The notes under the pieces: generated by a model
Seen by the model: only the letters and a program-made list of their open reading frames with translations
What the model was told of the DNA's origin: nothing
The model's database searches: none
In this document: one piece after another, positions 44,838 to 58,379 of the stretch
Numbering within the stretch: the first letter of the stretch is position 1
Layout of the letters: the number at the start of each line of letters is the position of its first letter
Position numbers and translations under genes: made by a program
Source: Paulownia fortunei
Lineage: Eukaryota > Streptophyta > Magnoliopsida > Lamiales > Paulowniaceae
Length of the DNA: 64,000 bases
Direction: 5' to 3'
Assembly: GCA_019321725.1 (NCBI GenBank)
Contig: CM033120.1
Coordinates: 6,329,694 to 6,393,693 of the forward strand

Positions 44838-47832
44838 TGTAACATCCCCATCACTAAATATAGATATTGATATAACAATAATTTTGACAAAGTAGCACAT
44901 GTGTATACATGTGTATATATATAATTTTTTTTCTCAACTGTAGTACTTAAAAAAAAAACAGTAAAAGTATTTTCTTACATATAACCCTCTATATAGAAAA
45001 ATCACCGTTTAATAACAATAATAAATTAGAAAAAATTAGAATATGCCCACAACAAAACCCAACAGGTCATTATCTATGTACAATGATCCTTACAAGCCTC
45101 TAAGAGCTCCAACAACTAACCCAATAAGCCTTAGAGTCTCAGGTATCACTATGCTTACCTACAATGCATGAACTACATGAGTTAACGCCCAATAAGCAAA
45201 ATCCATGCATACTGAAGAGATAATCTAACATATATACGATGTATCTCTATGAAATCATGCTGGGAATGCAAGCTCTTGAACCAAAACAGTTCATTCAAAA
45301 TCATTTTCCATCACTGAGCCCTTGACCCACCTACTATGTACTGGATAGAGCTCTCAACAATACCAATAATCACATGGCCATAAACAGATCGACACAGTTC
45401 GGGGGCCATCTCCTGGGATCACCAGAGGTCCACCTTCTGTCTTCGCCTGTGATCCTCCAGAAGTCTTTCCACCAGCGGCGTTGATAAGGGCACAGTGAAG
45501 TGGTCCACCCTCTCGTGACTATCAGAGGCACATCCTCTTTCCACCCCTATGATCCTCCGAGAAGTAATACTCGCGACGCCCCAAAATATCATATAAATAA
45601 GCCACACAAGCTTCAATACACTAGTAGTGGACAACCAAAATATTTTCTTTCTAAAAATAATATCATGCATGTAAAACTTCAACTGTAAGCATGTGTTATG
45701 CATACATATGTAAATGTTGATGAATGGTATGTTCAATGACATAACGGATCCCATGTCTCATCATCCAAGCAACATATGCACTATAAGAATTTATAATACT
45801 CATAATACACTCATCAAGACCCAATGATCATATTTAATATAGATAAGGCAAAAAATACTATGCCCATGCATTGTAGTTGCAAATTGATTTTCACTTACCT
45901 TTGATCGGTTGTATGTTACTTTTAGGTTTCTTAAGTATTACTCCCCAAACTTAGATATGAAATAATCTGTAAAAATACAAAATATCAATCACCATCCTCA
46001 ATTAACAAGTTCATTATACCTAATGTAGTATAAAAATTTTGAATCTCAATTTAACTAAACAACCTTACCACTTAGAAACTATAATTGAATACAACCTTCT
46101 ACGAACCTTTGTTCCATATCTTAAATGTATACTAACCTCACTTAATTGATATATTATAGCTCTTATAACATCTCCTTAAATGTTAGGGATCAAATGTACC
46201 ATATCTATGTTGGAACATGTTAATGAACCAAATGGGACAAATTCCCAACTTCTCATTTTCTTACTGCCACATTTTTTGCATGATGATTTTGATACCCTTA
46301 GACATATTCATTCACTCCATAATTTTTATCACACTTAGATAACATCAAAAAAAATTTAACCATATTCTAGAATGGCTAAAATGCATGGATATATCTTCCC
46401 AAGTTCAGCTCTCTTCACAGCATACTGAAATAGATTTTTCCTACCGTGACAGTTTTGCGCACTTTATAACATTAATGGTTTTGGCACCCTTAAGTATATT
46501 CAACCACTCCCAAATTTTCACCAAACTTAGATAACTTATACAAAGAGACAACCAGGTCATATTATTTCCAAAACTAATGGATTTAATGCTGTAAAACCAG
46601 TCCTTTTCACAGAATCTGAAATTCAAAGAAGACAGTTTTGAGCATCTCTTTAATTATCATACTATATTTCAATTTATAACCTCTTTAAACTTACATACAT
46701 CACTTAGAGTCATATATACACACATTCATGATGATAAATATAGAATTTACCCAAGGTTTCTTACATATTTCAAGCTCAATAAACTAGAAATCAGCATGTA
46801 CACGGATTCTGCCCTTTAGTAGTTCTACTATGTGTTTACAACCACAAATCATTCTTTTATGCATAATAATCCTATGAATAACCTCTAACATCATCAGAAT
46901 AAGATAAGAATTTTAAGAAATTACAAAACACTCAAATACTAAAAAAATTGATGTCAAACTGTATATGAACCTCACCTATGCCAGTTTCAGCTTCTACTTG
47001 TAATTACTACTTCCTTTTGCTTCCTTTGCCCTTTTCTATCACTTGGAATCACTTAGGACCAGCTTAGAGAGATTTTGACATGAGTTTAGAACCTGAAAAT
47101 GACTGAAAAATGGCTGAGGGTCGTGGGTTAATGGCTAAGAGTAAAGGAAAGCTTGAGATAGCACTTGAGGTGCTAGCTTAAGCTTGGTAGCAAGCATGAG
47201 GTGGTAAGTTGTGGTATAAATCTGACATTTCACATGTCTTTCAAGCCTAGATCAGATGTGTCTTACTATACATTAATTTTATTGCATCCTATTTTAATTA
47301 CCACAAGATCCCATAGATAATTCATAAGCTAATTTCCTAACTGTTCATTTAATTTCTTACCCGATTGTCACCCGATTCTTGAATAATTATCCATATTAAA
47401 AATTATATAATCTTATACATAATTAAATATTGTAATATCACCTTTCAATCATAATATCTTATGTCCAATGTCCCAAATATGCAATTTGTCCATATATAGT
47501 TTTGAAATACCTGGATGAAATCGAATCAAACTGTATAGCTTACTAGTAACAACTTTAACACTTCCAAAATTATAACCTATATATAGCCGATCGACATCCA
47601 ATATTGATCAACCTCATTTTCTTCTTATTTCAATATAAAATCAACTACTTAGATTAGAAAATTCAATAACTAATACCGTGCAAGAACTTCAGAATTAAGT
47701 TTAATATTCTAAAATGTTGTATAAAATGAAATAAATATGAAATGTCAATAGAAATGCAAGTAGCATATAAAATTAGCACGTAATGTATGAATCATATTGA
47801 TCAAGTGAGTAGTGTGAGACTTGGCTATTACA
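44838..47832 (-). repeat. 3' LTR of the chromovirus-like element (2995 bp)
   Basis: Collinear with the other LTR from TGTAACATCCCCATCACTAA to GGCTATTACA. It retains two ~200-bp internal units (about 46270-46460 and 46485-46650), each with CTCCCAAATTTT-like and GACAGTTTTG-like pieces. The other LTR keeps only one. It lacks ~200 bp present near 53670-53870 in the other LTR. Confidence 0.85.
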
Positions 47833-47862
47833 TCCTCTCATCCTTATAAAAGTTTCGTCTCC
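47833..47862 (-). other. Polypurine tract region
   Basis: On the - strand, GGAGACGAAACTTTTATAAG followed by GATGAGAGGA ends directly at the LTR. It resembles the GAGGACGAAATTTTTATAAG plus purine-run signature that precedes 3' LTRs of Tekay/Del chromoviruses. Confidence 0.75.
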
Positions 47863-50800
47863 GAAATTTTACTAACCAAAAAGCTCTAGATATTTAATTA
47901 TTATTTTATGTTTCCTTTCCCAAGTAGCTTCTTCTGTTTATTAACTTCTCCTTAGTACTTTGACTAATGAGATATTCTCATTTTGAAATTGCTTTACATT
48001 CTTTACTAAAATCTCTATAGGTCTTTCTTCATTTTTCTAACCTCAATTTAGTTCTATTGGTTCCTTCTTCAGTAGATGAAATAAATTCATGATATACTTC
48101 CTTAAACTAAACACATGAAACACATTGTGAACTTGAGACATTGTTACAAAGAGATCGAGTTTACAGACAATATCTCCATTTATCTCAGTAATGTAACATA
48201 AATCAATGTACCTAGGATCAAGTTTGTATGTAACATCCCCAATTTTTTTTTGCCCAAGCCGCATAATCCATTTCATTGGATACACCTTCAAAAATTTGAT
48301 TCTCTATCATAAATTACAACGATATTCCTCTTTAATCTGCATAACTCTATGGTCATCTCTAACTAATTTCCATACATTGGCAATTTGTTCCACCACCTTC
48401 TATCATTTCCCAAACCATATTCAGTCAAAAAAAGACACCAAATTCATTTCAATAAAATGATGACCTATATTTTCTATCATAAAATATCTCATAGAGAACT
48501 ATCCCAAGTAGTCATATCACTGTTGTTATAAGAAATTCCACCAAAGAATTTTTTTTCTCAATTGACATCAACAATCTAATGCACAAGCTTTAAGCATATC
48601 TTGCAAAGTTTAATTTGATTGTCCTGGTTGCCCATTGATGTATGGATGATCATAATACTAAAATATAATTTTGTCCCCAATACCTGATGTAAGATCTTCT
48701 AGGAAGTGGACAAAGATCTTAAATCTACATAAGAACTAATAGACACTAATAAACCATAATGTCTAACCGCTTCCTATATATTTATCTTTCCATAGATTTC
48801 CATGGAATACCTAGGGTAAATTGAGAAAGAATGAACATATTCAGTTAATCTATGAACAATAACTAAATTTCATTATCATATACATAATTCATGAATGCTT
48901 TTTCATTTCGACTGGAAAATAAAATCAAAAATAAATCATTCCTACATGTGCACTTTTACATTTTATCCCTTTTTTGTGGCAAACCAAATATTAACAATAT
49001 ATCCCATAATAGCTCATCTAGTATCTGATATTTATACATTTTCTTGAGATCACAAACATCATTCATGCCACTAAATAAAACAAATAAAAAGGTACATGAT
49101 CATCACCTAAAACTTAGTCTTGTAATTTCTTATCCCTCATTTTCACATCTATCTCTTATTAAGTGTAACACCCCTTAGCCTAACTGCATAGCCTAAGTAA
49201 ACTAATACAGTTAAGTCAAAAAATATTAATTTTTCATCATTACTAGAGTTATGATTTTAATAAAAGTTTCCATTTTTAGCTATAAGAGAAAGAACTTGAA
49301 TTATTTTAAATACACCATATACATATATCAAAATTGAGCACATCTGTTTATAAAACCATAATAGAGCGACTTATTTAAAAATAAAATAGAGTTTTCAAAA
49401 TATGATACAAAACAGCTCGAAGCATGGTATATGAACAAATCTCTGTCCGGCCTCTGGAGACTCAGTCAAACTCTAAACCTGTATATTTTCACCTGCATTA
49501 CATGAATCTAATGAGCTAAAGGCTCAATAAGGTGAAACTGATGCAATAACAAATAGTGTACATACAAACCACATAAATGATTAAATGTAATATTCAATTT
49601 ATTAACTTTTTTTCATAAATTATTTTTTAGGACCCTTGAAGTGTGGTACCTAACTAATAGCAATTGACTATGGTTTTCGGAACCTGTTCATAATGATTGA
49701 CCAATAAGAGAACTAATACGGGGTTTCATACTTGGTCTTTCAACTTCAGGTATTAGATGTATTCCATCTCATTCATTGTGGCTTTCCTATATCGGTTTTT
49801 CAACCTCAAGTATTTGCCACCATTTGTTGGGTCCGCCGGTCCCTCCCACGTCCCTTGTCTACCCGACCATCAATCAAGTACCATACTTTCTTTTCAAAAA
49901 ACCTCATTATATTCTTAATAGTGTCATGCTTCATGAACCATAAATGCATCAAACATTACACCATTTGACAAATAATAACAATCACATTAAAATATGAACA
50001 ACATTATATGATTCTTGTGATACAACAAATGAAAGCTTCAACTTACCTCAAGTCCACTTTGTGCTAAGTGAAAAGGCAATGTCTTTGGAAGATAGGATGT
50101 GTTAATGACCTAACATAATCAAATCATGTACCTTTTAATATCCTTTTTATAAATCATATAGTCTATTCTAGTTAAAATTATATACATTTTTCAATCTTTT
50201 GTAAACAATTCCATATCAATTACATAACCTTAAAAACAATGCATACTCCATATTTTACTACTAATTCAAGACATTAAACATTAGGGCAGCCATTAAATAA
50301 CTAATAATTCAAACATAATTATTAGGGTAGCCCACAAAATATGAACACAATCCGAATTAAAATGACGTAAACTTGATTCTAACTTAAATTGATTCTAACA
50401 TTCAATTAAGCAAACTAATTGCTATTGTTCACAATAATTTGTAGGCATCTTCAAACACAATATAAGCATTACAAAATCAATAGAAACAAGTAAATTAAAC
50501 AATTTCACAAGACTATCAATTTTGCTAAAAACTAACTTAACTAACTTAGTTTCGGCTTCAAGTGTAACTTACTTAAGTTTTCAATCATACAAAAACAAAC
50601 TAAAACATGTAACCATCCAAGATACTACAAATTCATCATAAGAAACATTGTAAAAGAATATACCTTGATTAAGTTGGAATTAAGCTTCAAAATCAACAGT
50701 TTTTCAAGCTTAAAAGGGTGGAAACTTATTCTAGATTGTGTTCTATGAATTCCTATGGATTGAATTCAATTTTTGTGAGTATGAGAGTGTAGAAATTTGG

Positions 50801-53479
50801 GAGAAACTTAGGAGAATAAGGGCTGGTCATTTTTGAGGTGCTTTCACAAGAAATATGGATGAAAATGATTTATTTGACCTTTCAAAGAGAGGTAAGTGGA
50901 GGGCTATAATTGGTTGCATTATGCTTGGTGTCTTCTCATGCCAACAACCATGTTTATGGGCTAGGGAGATGACAAAAATTGATGATTTGGTGTTATAATC
51001 AAGTGTATGTTGTTTAGAATGATTCTATGCAACCTAATCAACCAACCAATCAAATTATACCATTTTGCATACTTTTAGTTCTTAGACAAATGTAACATAG
51101 TTCAAGTAAATATTTAGGCAATTAATCACTTTAACATATAACTAGTATGGAGCAATACAAATAATTCATCTCATGGCCATTCAATACATCAATTTTCCTT
51201 AACCGACATACCGAGCTTTTCACTACAAAAAGACACTTAAGGAATATGTTAAATCAAGAAATAAAAGTTTGATCTCATATTTTATGTACTAATGCATGTT
51301 AAAGTATAACTGAAGCATATAATAACAATAATTCATGTTCGTGCAATCATGCTATTTGTATGCCATAATTCGATAATGCACATTGATTAGATGCAAAATG
51401 CTTATTATTGATTATGTAGGAGAGAATTGAGAATTGGGCATTACATTAAGAGATTATTATCACTTATCACAAAAATCTATTTAAGTGCCGTTTATGTCTT
51501 TCATCTTAATCTTAACCTTTCATCAATCTTATTTTGGGCATTTGAAATTGGATCAATCAAAATCAGTCTTACCAAAATATTAATAAATGGATAATTCATC
51601 ATTTACTCTAATTCAACCTTTATACAACCCTCAATTCCCATAATAGTTTATGATGTAAAATTTGTATGGATATTAGTCTATTGAGATATTTCATTCCAAT
51701 GACATTTGTAGTTAGATGAATCATATAATATATTCACTTACTAATAATATCCATTAGTTCTTCAAGTTCAACTCTTTTTAAGTATATAGACATTTCAAGT
51801 ACTTCAATTTTGTAATGTCACATGTAGTATTACCAAAGTAATCTAAATAACTTAAAGAGTGTAGAGTAACTTTTCTACATTGCATCAAACATATACCAAA
51901 ACACAATAAGATAACACCATTATACACAATACATAACTTATATTTAAAGTTGGAGTCACTACCAAACCTCAAATCAATTCTCTTTAAGTAATTAGAGATT
52001 TCTTCCGACTTAGTGATCCATTCAAATTTCATATACCTGTATGTATGGTGAAATAAAGCAGTAACAACTAAGGAGAAATTCAATAATATCACTAACCTAG
52101 AATATTTTTCTTATTTCTATCACATTTATTGGTCTTCTCTATTTCAGTACAACCTCGAAGTTTTGAATAGTTACAAGGACACATTCTTAAGAAAATTATC
52201 AGTCCCAAAAATAAATATTGTATTACATAACCAAAAGATCGCATTTACTAAACTGGATAAATAATTTCTGCTTCCTTAAAGTTTCCAAGATCATATTCAA
52301 AGGTTAATTGTATTTCTCCTCATTGTACACTAAGATATCATCATTGAATATCACCCCAAACATACCTATATAGAATCATCAAACACATTATTCATAGTAT
52401 ATCAAAATAATTAAGCCATTAGTCAACCCAATGGCACAACAAGAAATTTATAGTTAATTTAAACTTAAAATCAATCTTCAAGATCACAGTAGCTCCTCTT
52501 AATTTATCAAATAAACCTTAGTATGATAAATTTGTACTTACTACAAATTATTACTCAATTAAGTTGTAATAAATAATACATAACCTCAAGATTCATCTTT
52601 CTTCTAGGTGAATATGAAGTGGAGTTTGTTTAGAAGAAGCACTAGACCTTAATACCTTGCCCAATATTACAACAATATCACTTAAGGTTCATCGAATTCC
52701 AATAGGTGTATATGATAAACTAAAAGAGAGATTGGATTTGTTCTTACAACTACATTTAGGATAAAATCAATTGGTTAGTCAATAGCATGCCCGAAAACTT
52801 TTTTTCTACATGTATCAAGAGATCTAAGATCACACAAATGGATTTTTAGTAAACTTGGTAATTTCTAAAAATTATAACCCAACCCAAAGATCGATAATAA
52901 TTCTTTCTTACTACTCTTTTTCATATTGTAGAAAATTATAATTTGACAATCTTCTTTATCTTCTGTAAATAGTAAACATTTTCCTGCTATGACCTCCATA
53001 AAATTTCTAAATTTTTATCACCTAGAATTTAAAAGTCTTAATAATCCTAAAGTAATCCACAATGCATAATTCTCAATAAATCAATCAACACAAAAGGTTA
53101 TATCATAATCCTACCTAATATAACAAAAATTAACCTAGAGCTCTTGAAATCTAATTTGTTGATCTTGAACTTGCAGAAGGAATTAAAACATTGTAATTAA
53201 CCTCATATATATATCAAGTACCCTATCCAGTCTTATTACATACTTAGTTGATAATAGAGAATGTGAAGCTCCAAAGATAGAATATCAAACATAAATTTTA
53301 TACATGTTATTACTAATGAGTCTGTCTCAACATTATTTTATACAAAATCTTAAAACACATGGCCAATATTATTCATGAAATACAAAATGAATTATACAAC
53401 AAATAAAACATACTGGCATGGTTGTGCTCCACCAATTTCAGAGATCATGTACATGGACAGCCTATAGAACCACAAATCG
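47863..53479 (-). pseudogene. Chromovirus gag-pol pseudogene, split by a solo LTR
   Basis: Integrase C-terminus at 48043-48291: PRYIDLCYITEINGDIVCKLDL, SQVHNVFHVFSLRKYI and EPIELN, the segment before the chromodomain in Tekay-type elements. Further integrase pieces run to about 48900 (EAVRHYGL near 48770, MGNQDNQ near 48640 for the family's TDGQSER, YNNS near 48510). An RT palm remnant lies at about 52250-52520 (RGATV.LKIDF, FLVVPLG), with most of the catalytic segment missing. Gag (about 52900-53470) is not readable. Stops and frameshifts occur throughout. No chromodomain could be confirmed. Confidence 0.75.
49164..51445. mobile_element. Solo LTR of a second family (2282 bp) with perfect TSD
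   Basis: Starts TGTAACACCCCTTAGCC and ends GGGCATTACA. Flanked by TTAAG at 49159-49163 and 51446-51450. It has no internal region and little similarity to the host LTRs beyond the termini. It interrupts the integrase/RNase H part of the chromovirus-like element and is therefore younger. A 49640-49880 segment with a short tandem (CTTCAGGTATTAGATG and AACCTCAAGTATTTG contexts) is the only GC-richer part. Orientation not determined. Confidence 0.88.
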
Positions 53480-53492
53480 GGCACTCATACCA
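53480..53492 (-). other. Primer binding site of the chromovirus-like element
   Basis: On the - strand, TTACA (LTR end), GAG, then TGGTATGAGTGCC, matching the initiator-Met tRNA complement TGGTATCAGAGCC with two substitutions. Confidence 0.85.
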
Positions 53493-53495
53493 CTC

Positions 53496-56000
53496 TGTAA
53501 TACCCCCACCACTAAATATAGATATTGATATAACAATAATTTTGACAAGGTAGCACATGTGTGTACAAGTGTATATATATAATTTTTTTTGTCAACTATA
53601 ACACTTAAAAAAAATAGTAAAAGTATTTTTTTTACATATAACTCTGTATATAGAAAAATCACCGTTTATATAAAAATACAACACCCATCATAGTTACGCT
53701 ATTTTCAAACTTATTTACTATAAAATTTCAAGAGTTATATAGGATACGACATCCCAAAGTTATAATACGATAGACTCAAAAATCAAAATAATATCCTATA
53801 CTTTTTGAAGAAGTAAGGAAATTTTGCATCTTGTAACATTTGACATATAAACAACAATTTACACAATAATAATGATTGTAAAAATTAGAATATGCCCACA
53901 ACAAAATCCAGTAGGTCATTATCTATATACAGTGATCCTTAAAAGCCTCTAAGAGCTCCAACAACTAGCCTAGTAAGCCTCAGAGTCTCAGGTATCACCA
54001 TGCTTACCTACAATACATGAACTACATGAGCTAATGCCAGTAAGCAAAATCCATGCATGCTGAAGAGATAATCTAACATATATGCGATGTATCTCTATGA
54101 AATCATGCCAGGAATGCAAGCTCTTGAACCAAAACAGTTCATTCACAATCATTTTCCATCACTGGGCCTTTGGCCTACCTACTATGCACCGGATAGAGCT
54201 CTCAACAATACCAATAATCACATGGCTATAAACAGATCGACACAGTCCGGGGGCCATCTCCTGGGATCACCAGAGGTCCACCCCCTATCTTCCCCTATGA
54301 TCGTCCAGATGTCTTCCCACCAGCGACGTCGATAAGGGCACAGTCAAGTGGTCTACCCTCTCATGACCACCAGAGGCAGAGGCACTTCCCCTGTTTACCC
54401 CTATGATCCTCCAAGAAGTAATACTTGTGGTGCTCTAAAATATCATATAAATAAGCCACACGGGCCTCGGTACACTAGTAGTGGCCAACCAAAATATTTT
54501 CTTTCTGAAAATAATATCATGCATGTAAAACCACAACTGTGAGCATGTGTTATGCATGGATGTATAAATGTTGATGAATGGCATGTTCAATGACAACGGA
54601 TCCCATGTCTCATCATCCAAGCAACATATGCACTATAAGATATTTATAATACCCTTACGTATATTCAACAACTCCAAAATTTTCACCAAACTTAGATAAC
54701 ATAGACAAAGAGACAACTAGGTCATATTATTTCAAAAACTAATGGATTTAATGCTGTAAAACTAGTCCCCTTCACATAGGACAAATCTGAAATTCAAAGA
54801 AGATAGTTTTGAGCATCTCTTTAATTATCACACTATATTTCAATTTATAACCTCTCTAAACATACATACATCACCTAGAGTCATATATAAACACATTCAT
54901 GATGATAAATATAGAAGTTACCCAAGGTTTTTTTGCATATTTCAAGTTCAATAAACTAGAAATCAACATGTACCCAAATTCTACCCCTTAGTAGTTCTAC
55001 TATGTGTTTGCAACCACAAATCATTCTTTTATGCATAATAATCCTATGAATAACCTCTAACATCATCATGAACAAGAATCTTAAGAAATCACAGAACCCT
55101 CAAATAATATAAAAATTGATGTCAAAACTGTATATGAACCTCACCTATGCCAGTTTCAGCTTCTACTTGTGATTACTACTTCCTTTTGCTTCCTTTGCCC
55201 TTTTCTATCACTTGGAATTACTTAGGACCAACTTAGAGAGATTTTGAAATGAGTTTAGAACCAGAAAATGACTGAAAAATGGCTGAGGGTCGTGGGTTAA
55301 TGGCTAAGAGTGAAGGAAAGCTTGAGGTGGCACTTGAGGTGCTAGCTTAAGCTTTGTAGCAAGCATGAGGTGGTAAGTTGTGGTATAAATCTGACCTTTC
55401 ACCCACCTTTCAAGCCTAGATCATATGTGTCTTACTATACATTAATTTTATTGCATCCTATTTTAATTACCACAAGATCCCATAGATAATTCACAAGCTA
55501 ATTTCCTAGCTGTTCATTTAATTTCTTACCCGATTGTCACCCGATTCTTGAATAACTATCCATATTAAAAATTATATAATCTTATACATAAATGAATATT
55601 GTAATATCACCTTTCAATCATAGTATCTTATGTCCAATGTTCCAAATATACAATTTACCCATATATAGTTTTAAAATACCTGGATGAAATCGCATCAAAC
55701 CGTATAAGCTTACTAGTAACAAATTTAACACTTCCAAAATTATAACTTATATATCCCATCGACATCTAATATTGATCAACCTCATTTTATTTTTATTTAA
55801 ATATAAAATCAACTACTTAGATTAGAAAATTCAATAACTAATGTCGTGCAAGAACTTCAGAATTAAGTTTAATATTCTAGAATGTCGTATAAAATGAAAT
55901 AAATATATAATGTCAATAGAAATGCAAATGGCATATAAAATTAACACGTAATGCATGAATCATATTAGCCAAGTGAGTAGTGTGAGGCTTGGCTATTACA
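53496..56000 (-). repeat. 5' LTR of the chromovirus-like element (2505 bp)
   Basis: Collinear with 44838-47832. It lacks about 690 bp corresponding to 45800-46484, with a junction near 54645-54655. It carries about 200 bp (53670-53870) absent from the other LTR. Apart from these indels the two are highly similar by eye. Confidence 0.85.
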
Positions 56001-56430
56001 CCTTGTGTTGGAATAACCTATTTATAATTTGGGTGAACCCCGTTTCCATATTAGAGATATCTTTTTTTGTCACAAACAAATAAAATTGAAATTTTTCATA
56101 AAGTTTGATAATGTGTATGAGGTATCTAAAGAATTGTTTTAATGTTCTCAATAGGGGACACTAGGGAATAATTCAAGTGTAGGTTAGCTTTGAAGGTTTA
56201 AACGGTCCAAAAATGGCTTAAATCATCTCTCTAATACTATGCCACCTAGGATTTCGTCTCGACTAGTGATCAAACAAGTTCTAGAGGTTGGTGAAATTAT
56301 TTAGGAAATAATTAGACCTTATAAATTATCTCTAAATAATTAAATATATATTTAAAATCTTTAGCTTATCGAACCGAATACCTTAGGTTGCTTCTCCAAG
56401 TGGAAGATTAGACACCTTCCATATTTCATT
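56001..56430 (-). other. 3' untranslated part of the Athila-like element
   Basis: Non-coding sequence after the integrase. It contains the block shared with 16730-16880 in the other orientation, which links the two gypsy fragments to one family. Confidence 0.6.
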
Positions 56431-58360
56431 TCCGCAATAATGTTTTAACCTTTGTCCATTGACATGAAATCTGTGTCATCCTTTAAGCTCAACCACTTCA
56501 AATGGAAATATCTTGTTGATAATAAAGGGATCGGACCATCTAGATTTCAATTTTCTCGAGTTTTAATCTAGAATTGAAAAGCAACAGAAGTTGTTTAGGT
56601 TGAAATTCTCTTCTCAAGATCATCTTGTCGCCATTGTTTTGTTCTTTCTTTATAGATTTTAGCATTTTCATAAGCATCAACCCTAAATTCCTTCATTTCA
56701 TTGAGTTGCAACAATCTTTTTTCTCTAATTGTCGTTGTATCAAAATTTAATTATTACACAACCCAATATGCTCTATGTTCTAGCTCAACGGGGAGGTGAT
56801 AAGTTTTTCCAAAAACTAATTGATAAGGAGACATACCTATAGGAGTTTTATATATTGTGCGGTATGCCCACAATGCATCATCAAGCTTATATGCCCAATC
56901 CTTTCGATTAATGCTTATCATTTTTTTAAGGATTTACTTCATTTCCCGATTTGAAATTTCAGCTTGTCCATTTGATTGAGGATGGTATCCAAGAGCTATC
57001 TTGTATCTTACACCATACTTAGCTAAAAAGGTTATTATTGCAAAAATGAGAACTTTCATCACTTACAATTGCTCTAGGTGTGCCAAAATGAGTGAAAATG
57101 TATTTGTGCAATAATTTAATCACTACCTTAGCATCATTAGTAGGTGTGGCAATTGTTTCTACCCACTTGAAGATATAATCCTTAGCAATCAAAATGTATG
57201 ATCAGCCATTTGATGGAAAAAATGGTCCAATGAAGTCAATCTCCCAAACATCAAAGAGTTTAACTTCCATTATGTTTTTCAAAGAAAGCTTATGGCGTCT
57301 AATAATTATTCTAACCCTTTGACACCGATCACATGTTTTCATAAAGCATAATAATTCTTAAACAAAGTTGGCCAATAAAAACCAGATTGCAATATCTTCA
57401 AAGCTGTCCTTATAGGTCTAAAATGACCACCACATGGGTATGAATGACAATGCTTTAGAATTTCATTTGTTTTCTCCATTAGAATGTATCTCCGAATCAA
57501 AGAATCTGAACACCTTTTGAAGAGCAAGGGATCATCCCATAGACAGGATTTCATATCATTTAAGAATTTTTTCTTTTGATGAAATGTGAGGTCTGAGGGC
57601 AATAATCCACCTGCAAGATAATTCACAAAATCTACATCCCAAGGTAAATTATCTTTGATTGGCAAAATAAACTTATCTGGGAAAAATTCTTTAATTAGCC
57701 CTTCAAAGTTCTCATTTTTCTGTTCCAACCTTGATAATTGATCAGCCACCACATTTTCACTTCCCTTCTTATCTTTAATTTTAATATAAATTTTTTGAAG
57801 AAAGAGTATCAACTGGATTAGCCTTAATTTTGCATTCTTTTTAGCAAAGAGGTATCTATAGCAGTATGATTGATATACACTAACCTTGGTACCTACGAGA
57901 TAAGTAGGAAATTTATCAAATGCAAAAACAACAGCTAACAACTCTTTTTCAGTAATGGTGTAATTTAGTTGAGCATCATCAAATATTTGGCTTGCATAGT
58001 AAATGACCCTGAAAATTTTATCTCTTTTTTGTTCTAGCACCCCTCCAACAACATAATCTTAGCATCACAAATAAGCTGTGAGATGAAATGAGAGTCTTCT
58101 TGATGTGATCAAAGGCCTATAAGCAATCAACATTAAAATCAGATGGCTTATATTTTTCCAAAAGGTTGCACAAAGGTTTTACAATTTTTGAATTTTTTTT
58201 AATAAATCTTCTATAAAACCCAACATGCTCCAAAAAACTACGAACAACTTTCAAGTTGATTGGTGGTGGAAGTTTTTCAATAGCAATGATTTTTGGTCGG
58301 TCTATCTCAAGTCCTTCGGATGACACTCGGTGACCTAAAATAATACCTTCTTTTGCCATA
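56431..58360 (-). pseudogene. Athila-like RNase H-integrase pseudogene
   Basis: 58117-58359 gives the RT connection, IILGHRVSSEGLEIDRPKI...SFLEHVGFYRRFIK. 57339-58040 is one long frame with RNase H (IYYASQIFDDAQLNYTITEKELLAVVFAFDKF; the TDH of the family's YTDHAA has become QSY, losing a catalytic Asp). VVADQLSRLE and the integrase H2C2 start follow (HCHSYPCGGHF, with CDRCQ just after a stop). The core reads VWEIDFIGPFFPSNG and [13 protein letters not shown], so two catalytic Asp remain. The tail reads [25 protein letters not shown] few stops; otherwise well preserved. Confidence 0.85.
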
Positions 58361-58379
58361 AAATGACATTTTTCTCAAT

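Larger units (their letters stand above)
44838..56000 (-). mobile_element. Chromovirus-like gypsy element with both LTRs
   Basis: On the - strand the order is 5' LTR (56000-53496), PBS, decayed gag-pol, PPT, 3' LTR (47832-44838). Both LTRs run from TGTAA to TTACA. Orientation is fixed by the PBS and PPT and by the integrase C-terminus at 48043-48291. A solo LTR (49164-51445) sits inside the pol. Flanking pentamers CTTTC (44833-44837) and CCTTG (56001-56005) do not match, so no target duplication is seen. The right flank is Athila-like gypsy DNA but the left flank is not, so the region was rearranged or one end was lost. Confidence 0.85.

Noticed and set aside
51778..52092. 104-codon - strand open frame inside the chromovirus-like element
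   Set aside because: It does not match protease, RT, RNase H or integrase motifs and is flanked by stops; it is decayed element sequence.
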